From Cylicocyclus nassatus (lineage: Eukaryota > Nematoda > Chromadorea > Rhabditida > Strongylidae), in the NCBI GenBank assembly GCA_958299035.1, contig CATQJL010000316.1, forward strand, positions 38,924,025 through 38,988,024: DNA of 64,000 nt, read 5' to 3'. Below are positions 16,694 through 27,308 of this stretch, piece after piece; positions within the stretch are counted from its first letter, which is position 1; the number at the start of each line of letters is the position of its first letter. Both the position numbers and the translations under genes were made by a program. Below the pieces are notes generated by a model. That model was not told the DNA's origin. It worked only from the letters and a program-made list of their open reading frames with translations, and did no database searches.

Positions 16694-19600
16694 GCACTGC
16701 AGGTCTTCGGAGAATGATCACGGAGTAGAAGAGTCCCAAGAGTTTTCAAAAAGAAGGAAGAAATCCTCTTATTCTGGAGAGTTGAGAAGTAGAGCTTTAT
16801 TCGAGTGCAGAAGAACGAACAGCACGCTCAGCTGAGTGGAAAGAGAGATCCTTCGATAGTACCCAAAAGCGAGAAGAGCCTAAAACGGGAGTGAGAAATG
16901 AGGTATGGATTTCCACACGCGGGTGTCAAATTATCGATAACACCACTTCTCAACATTGTAGGATTTTTTTCCAACTCGAAATAACAAGCCTATGGTAAAG
17001 ACATTTCTACACAGCCAAATGAGCATACTTTCAGATCGGGTTCGTTGCTGGAGCATGGAGAAATGACGTAAGTCCTGCATTGCTTTCCTCTTTTACATTT
17101 AGTTACAGTCAAATTTCCCGGTCCCGTTGGGGCACGGCTTCAAATGTAACACGAGATCGTATGCGCATTTTGGAGAATGGAAAGAAGAGCGCATCGTCTT
17201 TTCCTCAAGCTCCTCAACAAGTTCGGCTTTCTTGCCTCCTCCAACATGCTCCACCCCCCCCCCCCTTTCCCTTCCCAACCATCCTGCTGTGCTGCACGGA
17301 CTCCTGTACAATATTGACGCATTCGCTAGATGGAACGCCTCGACTCATGGCATTCTTCTAACCGCGAGACGAATTTGAACTTTACTGCTGTTGTTTATAC
17401 AAGACTGTGAATTAACTCGTTTAGCGGTTAATGAGAATTTATTTTCATGGGAAACAGCCAAAAACCAATAAAACCGGTAGAAGCACTGATCGAATCGGTT
17501 TAAAAAGTAGTCTATGTTTTTCACCGGGTCGAAAACACATGTGTGCAAAGCTTTAGATCAAGGGTTCACGCAGAAAGGAGTTAAAAAACATACAGTCACC
17601 GCTGTACACATGGCTTTCTACTTCGCATATGCAGAGATGAAATTAAATTTGGTTGACCATCAACCTGAACTATGGGAAGGGATGGGGTGTACTGCAACTT
17701 TTACGTTTATTACGGTTCTTCGAAAATTCTGCCGAAACTAGACGATGCTGTGGCACTTGTACCTCCATCATAAGTGGATGTCAGCTAACTACTTTCGATT
17801 ATGTGTACGGCAATCCTAGGCTAATGATTATGTATTATAATCGCTGTTCTTCCAGAAGCGCTGGTTGCGTTACGATACAGCTAAACTTTTGAATTTTTCA
17901 GCGCTGTGAAGAAGTATTTCTTGCTTGAAAGTTGCAAGCTTTGGAGCAAGTAACTCTTAGATGCTGCTTTATTTGACGAATATGAAGGGTATGGCACAGC
18001 TTTTTAATCAAGCTTCTGCAAGTTTTGGTGGTTTACCATCAGAAAGATGTATTAGGTCGTATAGAAACTTCCCGACACTTGCGAAAATATTCTTCAAATT
18101 GCTGTAACTTCAAGCAGATACATTCTCCTTCAAAGCTGCAAACATCATTGCAAAGACAATTTTGTCTACAACATATATTTGTCTTGCTGGCTTCTCAGCA
18201 CCTCACTGCGGTCCACCAACATGGGCAGAAGGGGAAAAGGTCGACGCGAAAAGTGGCCTATCTGTGCAAGATTACCTCAGACATAATGAGAACTGGAGAG
18301 CTCGGATGCTGTAGTTATAGAATTCTGCTGGAGCTATTATGGAGACTGTTCAAGCCTCTGAGCGACCACCTGCCAAAAAAAATCCTTCCAAAAATTTTGA
18401 AAAATCGACCACTTTCTGCCCTCAAAAATGCACCATTTTTTTCAGTGTGTGACTTTGAAGTCTTCTTCTTCTGCATAGGGCGGACCAAATCTTTAATTAT
18501 TACGATTATTGTAGAGGTAAAACCTTAGACCTCTTTTGGACCCATCATCCAGGCGTGGCGATCCCGCGAATTGACGTCAGCTGCGAAAAGAGTTGCAGTC
18601 AGTCGCAAGTTCGACAGCTTAAAAAAAACTAAGCGCAAATCGCAAAACTAACTGCGGGTTATAAGGTCCCTCTACCGTATCACCCATAATTTAGACAAAA
18701 TTTTTTTAACTGCACAAAAAATGGCCGTAGGAAGAAAATGTGAAATTTTTGTGGTGGGAAAAATTTACTTTTCTGATGCAGATCAAATACGTTTTGGCAT
18801 AGATAAAAATAAAGCGGTTCCGAAAAATTTAGGCTCCCTTTGCTGAAGAGTATAAAAAACCTGGTGCCAAAGTCCGTCCAAGCGCCAGAAAAAAAAAGCG
18901 TCAGAAAATGAATTTTCCGAAGTGCCTTAGAACTTTCTTTACAACTTAACATCATCGCGATCATTGAAGCAGTGGATTACTGTCCTTCTTTGTACTACTC
19001 TTTCCTGCCTTATAGAGAATCCTCCAAGATTGTTTGAGTATTTCATAGCTGGTATCATGGCGCATCAAAATCAGATCTCAAGCCAGCGCCTTTGGACCAA
19101 TGTTCGAGGAAGCACAAGTTTCAAGCACACGCCATACTTACCTACTTCCGTCCACGTCACTCACTTTGCCAAATAACTCATAATACCGTGTTTGCTTCAG
19201 AGTGATTGAGTGGATGAATTGATTGGTATGTGTGAGGTTTGGCCATACTACCAATGCTACCGTCTTGCCGATGTTGCCGCTGTTCAAATCTTCTCAACTT
19301 TGATTGGTAACAGCAATAGTAGCCGTACCGTCTCTGACATTGGCAATCTGTGGCCGAATCTTGCCTCAGCAACTGATGGGTATCACAGTCGTGAACATGA
19401 GCACGCACTTTTCGCTTTAACTGTCGCTCGAGATTTTAGCAGCTTACTTTTTTACTCGCAAGCTAGTGGCTAACGTCCAATTGGTGCGTTTGCAATGATA
19501 TTTGAGGACGAGTATCTTGTTTTGATCAATCAACACCTTGATGTGCAGTTGTAAATGGACTTACATGTCTGTCAGTTACAATCTGCGCCCCATTTTCTCC

Positions 19601-20220
19601 TTCCATCAGCCCTGATTGTAAATCGACGTAAAATGTAGTGCTAGTGCTTGGTCTATGCCTGAAGGCAGCGTTCAGCAGATTGAGGGGGGGGGGGGTAGTT
19701 TCTTCTTTCTTTTCTCGTCATCTTCACTCACTAGAAAGAATTTAGTGACTGGTGTCTTTTCTCTTATCTACGTCTATGTACCTCAGTAGCGCTGTGCTTC
19801 ATCAACAATGTGTTATTGATTGCTATTTTCAGGTTTACCTCCTTGGGGTTTCCGTTGTGCTCGAAAGCCGGTGGAGTGCACTGAAAGTGTGGAGCCGGTG
19901 GAGATTTCGAAATGAGTCCCTCGTTTCGCGCACATCTGCGCGCCATTTGTGTTGAATAGTCTCGAAATCTCTGCGAGACGAGATAAAAGCCGAATGTTTC
20001 CATTTTATGTATGAGAAGGTAGCCTTGAAAATTGCAGTCGCTACTCTGTTCGCAATTTCGCCAGTGGAGTTAGTGCAATGGAAAAGAGATTGCAATGGTC
20101 AGGGCCTCAACCTTCTCCCTCCCCTCTCTCCAAAGCTTCGAGAATTTTTGCAATATACACTTGAGTCAAGGGTTCGTGGCTCACGCTTGTTTCCCCACTG
20201 GCCATGTTCCAGACAACTGA
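16694..20220. other. gene-free; one decayed SINE-like remnant
   Basis: About 17105-17560 carries eroded words of the SINE-like family (TTTCCCGGTCCCG, AAAAAGTAGTCTATG, GGGTCGAAAACACATGTGTG). The remainder has short open frames only (for example 18025-18528 and 19210-19473 on +). None shows family likeness or consistent splice boundaries. A poly-G run lies near 19684. Confidence 0.4.
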
Positions 20221-21034
20221 GGGCCGCATGCACTAACCTCCCCGCTGGAGAGGGGATCGCAACTTAAAAGAAAGCTTTATATTTAGAAACTCCAGATACC
20301 TGGATTTCACGTTGTGTACCTATCCGTAAGTATTCCTACTACCCTTCACTATGAACATGTTGAAGAGGAGCGAGAAACTGCACGAACCGCATTTTCCAGC
20401 TTTTGTATGATCCCTGATGATCCCCGGCGCTTTTCTTTAAAGTCATTTTCCTTTCTCCGAAGTTAACGAAAACTTTCCAAAGCTGTACTGAACATCTAAC
20501 ACAACAGTGCTAAGCATGGCTGATGAGAACAAATGAGTTTTTGAAAAGTCGAATTTTTCGGTAAACCTCAAATTTCGACCTGTGGATCATCGAAAATTTC
20601 ATGACTTCAAAACATCATTTGTTCTTATCACGAACATGCTTAGCACTGTCGGGTTGGATAATCTGCACAACTTTGGAGGTTTTTCGTTAACTTCGGAGAG
20701 AGAAAAATGACTTTAAAGAAAAGCGCCGGGGATCATCAGAAATCATACAAAAGCTGGAAAATGCGGCTCGTAAAGCTTCTCGTTCCTCTTCATAGTGAAG
20801 GGTAGTAGGAATACTTATGGATAGGTACACAACGTGAAATCCAGGTATCTGGAGTTTCAAAATATAAGGCTGCGTTCATACTGATTCCGAAGTGCGGGAA
20901 TAGTTCCAGCACGCGCTTATTTCAAGCGCTGTGCTGCAACTGTTCCCGGACTTCCGGGTCAGTATGAATGCAGTCTAAAGCTTTCTTTTAAGCTGCGATC
21001 CCCTCCCCGCGGGGATGTTAGTGCATGCGGCCCT
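20221..21034. mobile_element. foldback element of about 0.8 kb with a MITE nested in one arm
   Basis: The left end AGGGCCGCATGCACTAAC is matched in reverse complement at the right end (GTTAGTGCATGCGGCCCT). Internal blocks match too, for example ACTCCAGATACCTGGATTTC against its complement near 20840. The arms are about 350 bp and imperfect. The right arm alone is interrupted at 20868-20974 by a separate small inverted repeat, so that piece came later. Confidence 0.85.
20868..20974. mobile_element. small MITE nested in the foldback element
   Basis: Ends CTGCGTTCATACTGA and TCAGTATGAATGCAG form an inverted repeat of about 30 bp per arm (CCGAAGTGCGGGAA against TTCCCGGACTTCCGG). It is absent from the matching position of the left arm, which reads straight from AAAGAAAGCTT into TATATTTAGAAACTCC. 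Confidence 0.8.
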
Positions 21035-21399
21035 GAGACTCCAAAAACGTTTAGAGAGAACCCATTTCTGAGAACCCACCTTCACTATAAATATGCCACT
21101 TCCTTTACCTCCCAGGTGGATTATTTGTTAACTCCTTTAATGGAGTGAGGTGTGATCTTGGTAGTGTGAAAATTGGTTCACCCCTAGAAATCTCAACAAA
21201 AGCAACTTTATATAAAACGATAATTATTCCTAATACATGATGGCAAGATGGAACTACTTGGAAAAGTAGAATCTCCACAAGACCGATAGAGACCAAATCC
21301 ATGCACCAAAGCTGCTACAGTAAGAGGATGTGATAGAAAACTAATTTTCGAAAATTTTGGCAGAATCATTCTTTGTGGTGTTAACATCACTTATTCGTC

Positions 21400-21617
21400 T
21401 TGCGGACTTCTCAAAACTTTTGCGGGCCCCCAACCCCTAAATTTTGGAAAAAGGGGGCGTGGCGTCAGCCACGCCCTCGAAAAAAAATTTTTTATAAGGC
21501 TAATTTGAATTTTTAAAAATTTTTAAAAATTATTTCAATTGTTTACAAAAATAAACGAGCTTGCATATTTTTATAACTCATGTAAGTAACTTTCCAAAAT
21601 TTCGCGACCAGTTCTCG
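21400..21617. mobile_element. left part of a CAGTGGCGTACC-type DNA element, split by an RTE
   Basis: This AT-rich block (GGGGGCGTGGCGTCAGCC, AAAATTTTTTATAAGG, CATGTAAGTAACTTTC, TTTCGCGACC, AGTTCTCG) matches the reverse complement of the related element at 32773-33112 over most of its length. The other end, with GGTACGCCACTGC, resumes after the RTE at 24785-24827. The extreme left end is eroded and its boundary is approximate. Confidence 0.7.
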
Positions 21618-21655
21618 AGGGGAGGCCGGCAAAGTCCCATCGTCACCTCCCCGCG

Positions 21656-23133
21656 GTGCCGGCTGGCAACGGGGATCAACCCCGGCAAACGACGAGGGCA
21701 CTGTCCCGTCAGGCGGAGCGACGCGCCGGGGACTGTACGAATCAGTCGTGTCACATGCGTCGGACTATTAAGGATTTTTGTCAAGCTGCTAGGGCGTCCC
21801 CCGGAGGCGACGCGCGTCATTGCCCGCATGGCGCGAATAGTGAGCTAGGGCTACCTGCCCCCGGACGAGGCAGGCCAAAGAAGCGAGTCCAGGAAATCCG
21901 ACTAGCGACGATTAATATAGGAACGCTGATGAGCCGCAGTCGGGAGCTATGCGATAGGCTGAACGAGCGACACGTCATCGCATGTGTACAGGAAACGAAA
22001 TAGAAAGGGAGGCAGGCTAAGGACATCGGCGACGGATATCGCTTATACTACACGGGAGATAGCAGCCGCCAGAACGGAGTCGCGATCATCGTCAGCGGTA
22101 GATACCGCGAATTAGTGACCGAAGTGACGCGCATTTCAGATAGACTGATGGCGATGAAGATCGAAGCAGATGATGCCACGCTTCGAATAATCTCGTGTTA
22201 TGCCCCGCAAGCCGCATGTACCGAAGCCGAGAAGGACGTGTTTTGGAGGGACTTCGACGTCCTGCTAAGAACATTTGACGCTGCAGACTACATCTTCGTA
22301 GGAGGCGATCTCAATGGGCACGTTGGCCACGAACACTATGGATTCAAGCGATACTATGGTGGAAACGGATATGGTCAGAAAAATGAAGATGGAGAAGGCA
22401 TCCTGTGAAGATGGAGAACGCATCCTGGAAGCAGCAGAAGCACACGACTTGGCGATAGCGAATACATTTTCCAAGAAGAGGGAGTCACATTTGATTACGT
22501 ACGCGAGTGGAGACCGCTCAACTCAGATCGACTACTGGATGCTGCGCCGATGCCACTTGCCGATGGTGATGAATGCGAAGGTTATACCCACGGCGACACA
22601 TGCATTTGCGCCACAACACCGGTTGCTCGTATTGGATCTTCGACTGAACATCCACTTACGTTCACGAGCCAGAAGGACGACTACAAAGAGGATCAAATGG
22701 TGGAAGCTCACGAACACCGCCAGCAAGTCAGAGATGCTCTTAACGGTTTGAAGGTGTCGACGGATGATAAGGAGTCGATTGAAGCGCAATGGAATCGGAT
22801 TACTTCGCAGATACAATCGAGGGCCGAGACAATTTTGGGTACCACCAAGCCAGGACGCCGGTTTGTAGACAAGCAGATCTGGTGGTGGTCTGAGTCAGTC
22901 CAGCAAGTGATCAAGGAGAAGAAAAAAGCTTTCAAAGCCTGGCAACGCTCACACTCAAATGAAGACCTCCGTCGGTATCGAGAACAGAGCTCGAAGGCGA
23001 AGCACGCGGTAGCCGAAGCAAAGGAAGCACACTACAAGAGACTTTACGACGAGCTGGAAGGACCTGCTGGAGCGAACAAGGTCTACGACTGGCCGCTGCA
23101 CGACATCGAGCGAAGCAGGACATCGACCACGTC
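21656..23133 (+). pseudogene. RTE endonuclease and linker region, disabled
   Basis: The frame from 21656 reads into an endonuclease/exonuclease/phosphatase fold (ATINIGTLMSRSRELCDRL, then IACVQETK) and hits TAG at 22001-22003 straight after QETK. Endonuclease sequence continues with RIISCYAPQ and FVGGDLNGHVG. A near-direct repeat of about 22 bp (GAAGATGGAGAAGGCATCCT, then GAAGATGGAGAACGCATCCT, at 22386-22428) shifts the frame. A second shift falls near 22700 (KWWKL continues in another frame), and a third near 23090-23130, just before the RT frame. This half cannot make a working endonuclease as it stands. Confidence 0.85.
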
Positions 23134-24759
23134 ATGCACATTAAGGACGCAGAGGGCAACCTCCTGACGAAGCCGAGGGCAATACTTAAGCGGTGGAGTG
23201 AGTACTACAAAGGGCTATTTAATGAGGGGTTCCCGCACCCGTTAGTACCGCAAGGAGCCCCCACACTTGGACCGGTATCTCGGATCGAGGAGGCAGAAGT
23301 TGTGCAGGCACTGAGGAAGATGTCTAGCGGAAAAGCTCCGGGACCCGACGACATACCTGCTGAAGTGTGGAAGATGATGGGGCAGCGTGGAGCGGCATAT
23401 CTCACATCGCTCTTCAACCGCATTATCGTAGACGGACAGTTGCCGCGAATCTGGACTACGAGTGTTACAGTCACTATCTGGAAGGAAAAGGGCGACGTCA
23501 GCGACTGTTCAACATATCGACCAATACGCCTGCTATGCCACACGATGAAGATCTTCGAACGAGTCATCGACGCACGCATTCGAAGTATAGTGGAGGTCAC
23601 CCCGAATCAATGCGGCCTTGTAAAAGGATCTGGCACCATCAACGCCATCCACGCGGTACGATTGCTAATGGAAAGGCACTTGGAAAAACGGATTCCGATT
23701 CATTTCGCATTCCTGGATTTAGAAAAGGCATTTGAGCGGATACCACACGGGCTGATCTGGTATGCGCTGAGACAACACGACGTCCCAGAAGAGTTCGTTC
23801 GCTGGATCAAACTCCTCTATACGAACACGACGGGCGCCATACGCTGTGCAGTGGGAACGTCAATGCCATTCCCAATCCAAGTCGGTGTACACCAAGGATC
23901 GGCTCTATCACCGCTTCTCTTTATACTGTGCATGGACACGGTGACCAAGGACATCCCGCTGCCGCATCCGTGGACGCTCCTTTACGCAGACGACGTCGAG
24001 CTAGCAAGCGGATCGAGACAAGAGCTTGAAGAGGCGACTGTGAGATGGAAGACACGATTAGCGGAATATGGCCTACGACTGAACGTAGCAAAGACCGAGT
24101 ACCTGGAATGCGGAGAGCAAACCGAGGGCACAATTAGCATCGATGGGCAGCCGCCGAAGAAGGTCACGACGTTCAAATACCTGGGCTCCCGAGTGACGTC
24201 GGATTGCGACACGATCACTGATGCTCGTGCTAGGACGAACGCGGCGTGGCTAAAATGGCGGCAAGTAACAGGAGTACTCTGCGACCGACGAATCCCGTTG
24301 TATCTCAAGTCGAAAGTGTATCGGACTGTGGTGAGGCCAGTCGCACTGTATGGAGCCGAATGTTGGCCAGCAACAAGAAAGCACGAGCAGATCCTGAGCA
24401 CGATGGAGACGCGAATGATAAGATGGATACTTGGCCTAACGAGAAGAAACTGCGTCACGAACGATGATGTACGACACATTTTCGGAGTTGCACCTATCGC
24501 GGATAAGATGCGAGGTGCCAGATTACGATGGTATGGTCACGTTTTACGAAGTGAAGATAATACAGTAGCAAAAACAGCACTTCGTCTAGATCCACAGGGG
24601 AAGAGACCACGTGGCCGTCCGAAGCAACGCTGGTTGGACACCATTCGAAACGACCTGCACATTGCAAAGCTCAAAACACAAGAAGCAGCTGATCGAGTCA
24701 AATGGAAGCAAAAATGCACCACCGCCGACCCTGCACCCGCGGGACAATGGCGAAGATAA
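23134..24759 (+). CDS. reverse transcriptase region of the RTE element (541-aa open frame)
   Basis: A continuous open frame encodes an RTE-clade reverse transcriptase. GKAPGPDDIP and the STYRPIRLLCHTMKIFERV block come first, followed by the motif A region FLDLEKAFERIPHG (about residues 193-206), VGVHQGSALSPLLF, and the catalytic YADD at about residues 284-287. A C-terminal region with RWYGHVLR and a KRPRGRPKQRW basic patch follows. The first Met is only the first one in the open segment: the native polyprotein began in the endonuclease upstream, now broken. The protein is about 60-70% like the second RTE copy at 54808-57208 in conserved blocks by eye, so they are different subfamilies. The element is probably inactive because its 5' half is disabled. 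Confidence 0.9.
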   Translation: MHIKDAEGNLLTKPRAILKRWSEYYKGLFNEGFPHPLVPQGAPTLGPVSRIEEAEVVQALRKMSSGKAPGPDDIPAEVWKMMGQRGAAYLTSLFNRIIVDGQLPRIWTTSVTVTIWKEKGDVSDCSTYRPIRLLCHTMKIFERVIDARIRSIVEVTPNQCGLVKGSGTINAIHAVRLLMERHLEKRIPIHFAFLDLEKAFERIPHGLIWYALRQHDVPEEFVRWIKLLYTNTTGAIRCAVGTSMPFPIQVGVHQGSALSPLLFILCMDTVTKDIPLPHPWTLLYADDVELASGSRQELEEATVRWKTRLAEYGLRLNVAKTEYLECGEQTEGTISIDGQPPKKVTTFKYLGSRVTSDCDTITDARARTNAAWLKWRQVTGVLCDRRIPLYLKSKVYRTVVRPVALYGAECWPATRKHEQILSTMETRMIRWILGLTRRNCVTNDDVRHIFGVAPIADKMRGARLRWYGHVLRSEDNTVAKTALRLDPQGKRPRGRPKQRWLDTIRNDLHIAKLKTQEAADRVKWKQKCTTADPAPAGQWRR

Positions 24760-24784
24760 AGAAGAAGAAGAAGAAGAGTTCTCG

Positions 24785-24827
24785 GGAGGGGGGGGGGGGC
24801 GCCCCCTCCCCCTCGGTACGCCACTGC
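24785..24827. mobile_element. right end of the CAGTGGCGTACC-type element
   Basis: After the RTE and its target repeat, the sequence continues with a poly-G and poly-C segment and ends CGGTACGCCACTGC. That is the same terminus as the element at 32773-33112, which ends GGGTACGCCACTGC. Confidence 0.7.
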
Positions 24828-26544
24828 TGGGCACTATATGACTGATCAAGATTTTCTCACTAGACTGCATTGCCAGACAAAGGTGATCGAAAAAACATGG
24901 TAGTTTTTTTATCTTTTTTCCATTTTTACTTCTTATCACATAATTTTTCACTAATTTTGTGCAATTGAGTCACAAACTATATCTGTACAAGAAGAAATGC
25001 TAACCAGAAAAGCTCATCAAGCTGCAACTGGGACAGAATGCATATCGCTAGATGCGACTCAGTGACCTGACTCCATACCTTCCGTACTGCTTAACGATCT
25101 CTAGCCTAATATAGCAAGCATTGAGTGTCAAACATCTAGGAAATAGCGGATAAAAAACAATTTAGTTTTTGTAAGAATGCTCCTTGTAGCCATCACAATT
25201 AAATGTTTTTATAGCAGCACGACCGCACTCACTGCAGAAGTTCGGTCGCATTCCGGCTCCTACAAATCTTAAAGACAAACTTTTGACCGACTCACCTGAT
25301 TCAAGATTTTTGTGAAGAACACTTCTGAGAGATTGAATGTGAGTTCTGTCTGAGAAGAATTTTTTCTAATGTATGAAAGGCGCAAAGAAGTAGGATACCC
25401 CAACTTCTTTTGTTGTACGCAAATGTGAGAGGATTTCGTTTTTTTAACAGGAGAATTCCAAAACGAAGCATTAGAATCGTTCTTGTTGTGAGATAGAGAA
25501 AACCTGTAGTGATCAAATAAAATTACTCACCTATGTATCCATCACAGCATAAAAACAAAACTAGAAATTCGAAGAGCTGGTTTTTATGCCTGCATGCCAA
25601 AACGAAGTTATTTATTAGCCAGCCTAGTAGATTTGCATCAAAATAGATTGAATTGCTTCTGCAAGTTTAGTTCTTCATCTAGCGGAAACAGATAATCATT
25701 GCACGGATAAAACGATGTTTAGTAACTGTCCAGTTTGAAGCTGTGCTGTCTCTCTCACTTGTGTTGGAAGCGTTTTTGAAATCTCTATCGAAGTGTCTCT
25801 ATCCTTCTCTAATCTCTATCCTTTTTCGCTTGTCAAGTTTTCCTCTTCTTAAAAAGGTGGCTTAGTTCGTGGTAGTTTTGTATGACTTTTGAGAATGTGC
25901 ATGCGAACATTCTTTGTTACCTCAACAACCAAAAACACAAGAGATGCTGCGGATGAGGAAGACCAAGCGTGTAAAAAGCATCTAGCTCTAGACAAAGATA
26001 TCCACAGTGGTTCCATTACAGAGAGCAGCGCAGCTTTAGAACGGAAATGTTACTCATTTACATATAATATGTTAAAGGTATTAATTGATTACTGCTTCGA
26101 TGAATTCAAAAAAGAGGATTCAGTGGACTTATTTCCCGGTAATCTTTTAGTACCATTATGGACAAGCAGCTCACTTGTTATAAAGTGGAACTTGTACTCT
26201 GGGCAAAACTGACTGCAGGTGAATTGGGTTGGAAGCATGATTACGATGATCTAAGCTCACAGACGGATATCTGATAAAAGTAGGCTTATCGCAACATTCT
26301 TCACGGAGAATGAAAGATAGAAAGCATGAAAGCAGTATGAAGCATGCTAACATAAACAAAATCGACAAAGGCGCGTACATCACAAATACCTGGATTGACA
26401 AATAACTCACAAATACTTTAACTTGACAAAAAACTAGACACAAAATAAATGATTGAATAGGACAAGTGGTTTGTATACAAAATAAAAGATCAAATAGCAG
26501 AATATATGAGTTACAAATGTACAAAAGCAATATTTACTATATAC
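24828..26544. other. no gene recognised
   Basis: AT-rich DNA. A 107-aa open frame at 25889-26212 on + begins MRMCMRTFFVTSTTKNTRDA; it has no family likeness that I recognise and no supporting splice context. No clear repeat was seen. Confidence 0.4.
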
Positions 26545-27145
26545 ATTACTAGTTGGGCTTTCCCGGTCCAGCCCGGGCCAATGTTCTCCTGCACTGCGAG
26601 TCCTTCCCCTCTTATATGTCATGGTGTCATGGATAACTTACAATGGACATCCGCTTCGAAGCCAAAAAAAACAACTCCGAGACTTTACAGATCAAGCATT
26701 GCGGTTTGACATGCAAAGGAGAGATGAGTAGCGTAATGACTTTCACAATGATGAGCTTCATTTTTTGTGTTGCTTTGACGCTAAGATAGACCGCAGCATA
26801 TAATATAAAGTGTATTCACTTGATTGAACGATTGAAACTCATATCAAGAGCATTTTTCACTGCACTTCGCTGACAGAAGTCCACAATGAAACATACCCGC
26901 CTTGTTTACATATCTCTGCTTTGATAGCAGGTGATAAGAATCATTTTAATTGCAAAGTGCTAGAAATCAATAAATCAATAGAAGGACCCAACAAATCGCC
27001 GCGAAAAGTAGCCTATCATCTGCGCAAGGCTCGAAAACATATGTGTGCAAAGTTTCAGCTTAATCGGTTGAGCGGCGCGCGTTTCTATAACGCACATACC
27101 CTCCAAACTGACAATTTTTGAGTTTTATATATATATAGATTTGGT
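26545..27145 (+). repeat. SINE-like interspersed repeat, copy 2
   Basis: It starts ACTAGTTGGGCTTTCCCGG and carries the same CCCGGGCC hairpin and the block AAAAGTAGCCTATCAT as the copy at 418-845. It shares CGGCGCGCGTTTCTATAACG with that copy and ends in a TA-rich tail plus GAT. It is longer than copy 1 because of extra sequence in the middle. It lies just downstream of the first astacin gene. Confidence 0.75.
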
Positions 27146-27308
27146 CGTTGTTGACACCAATGTCTCTACATATTCAAACGTTCACTTTGAAGAATCGTTA
27201 GGCACATGCAGACGGCAGCTTGTAACAGCTCACCAGGAAGAGAACTAATTATATGCATTTCATTCCAGACGCCCTTGCAACTTGTGATCCCTTTATGAGT
27301 AGAATCAG

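Larger units (their letters stand above)
21618..24776 (+). mobile_element. RTE-type non-LTR retrotransposon (decayed)
   Basis: The element is flanked by an 8-bp direct repeat AGTTCTCG (21610-21617 and 24777-24784) and ends in a GAAGAAGAAG tract, as is usual for RTE elements, which end in short repeats rather than long poly-A. It encodes an apurinic-like endonuclease followed by reverse transcriptase, but the endonuclease half is broken by a stop and several frame changes. It sits inside the older CAGTGGCGTACC element. Confidence 0.9.

Noticed and set aside
18025..18528. 167-aa open frame on +
   Set aside because: Composition is erratic, no motif is visible, and it ends in Lys/Leu/Phe-rich AT-driven sequence; treated as chance.
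25889..26212. 107-aa open frame on +
   Set aside because: No recognisable family and no supporting exon structure; its length is possible by chance in AT-rich DNA.
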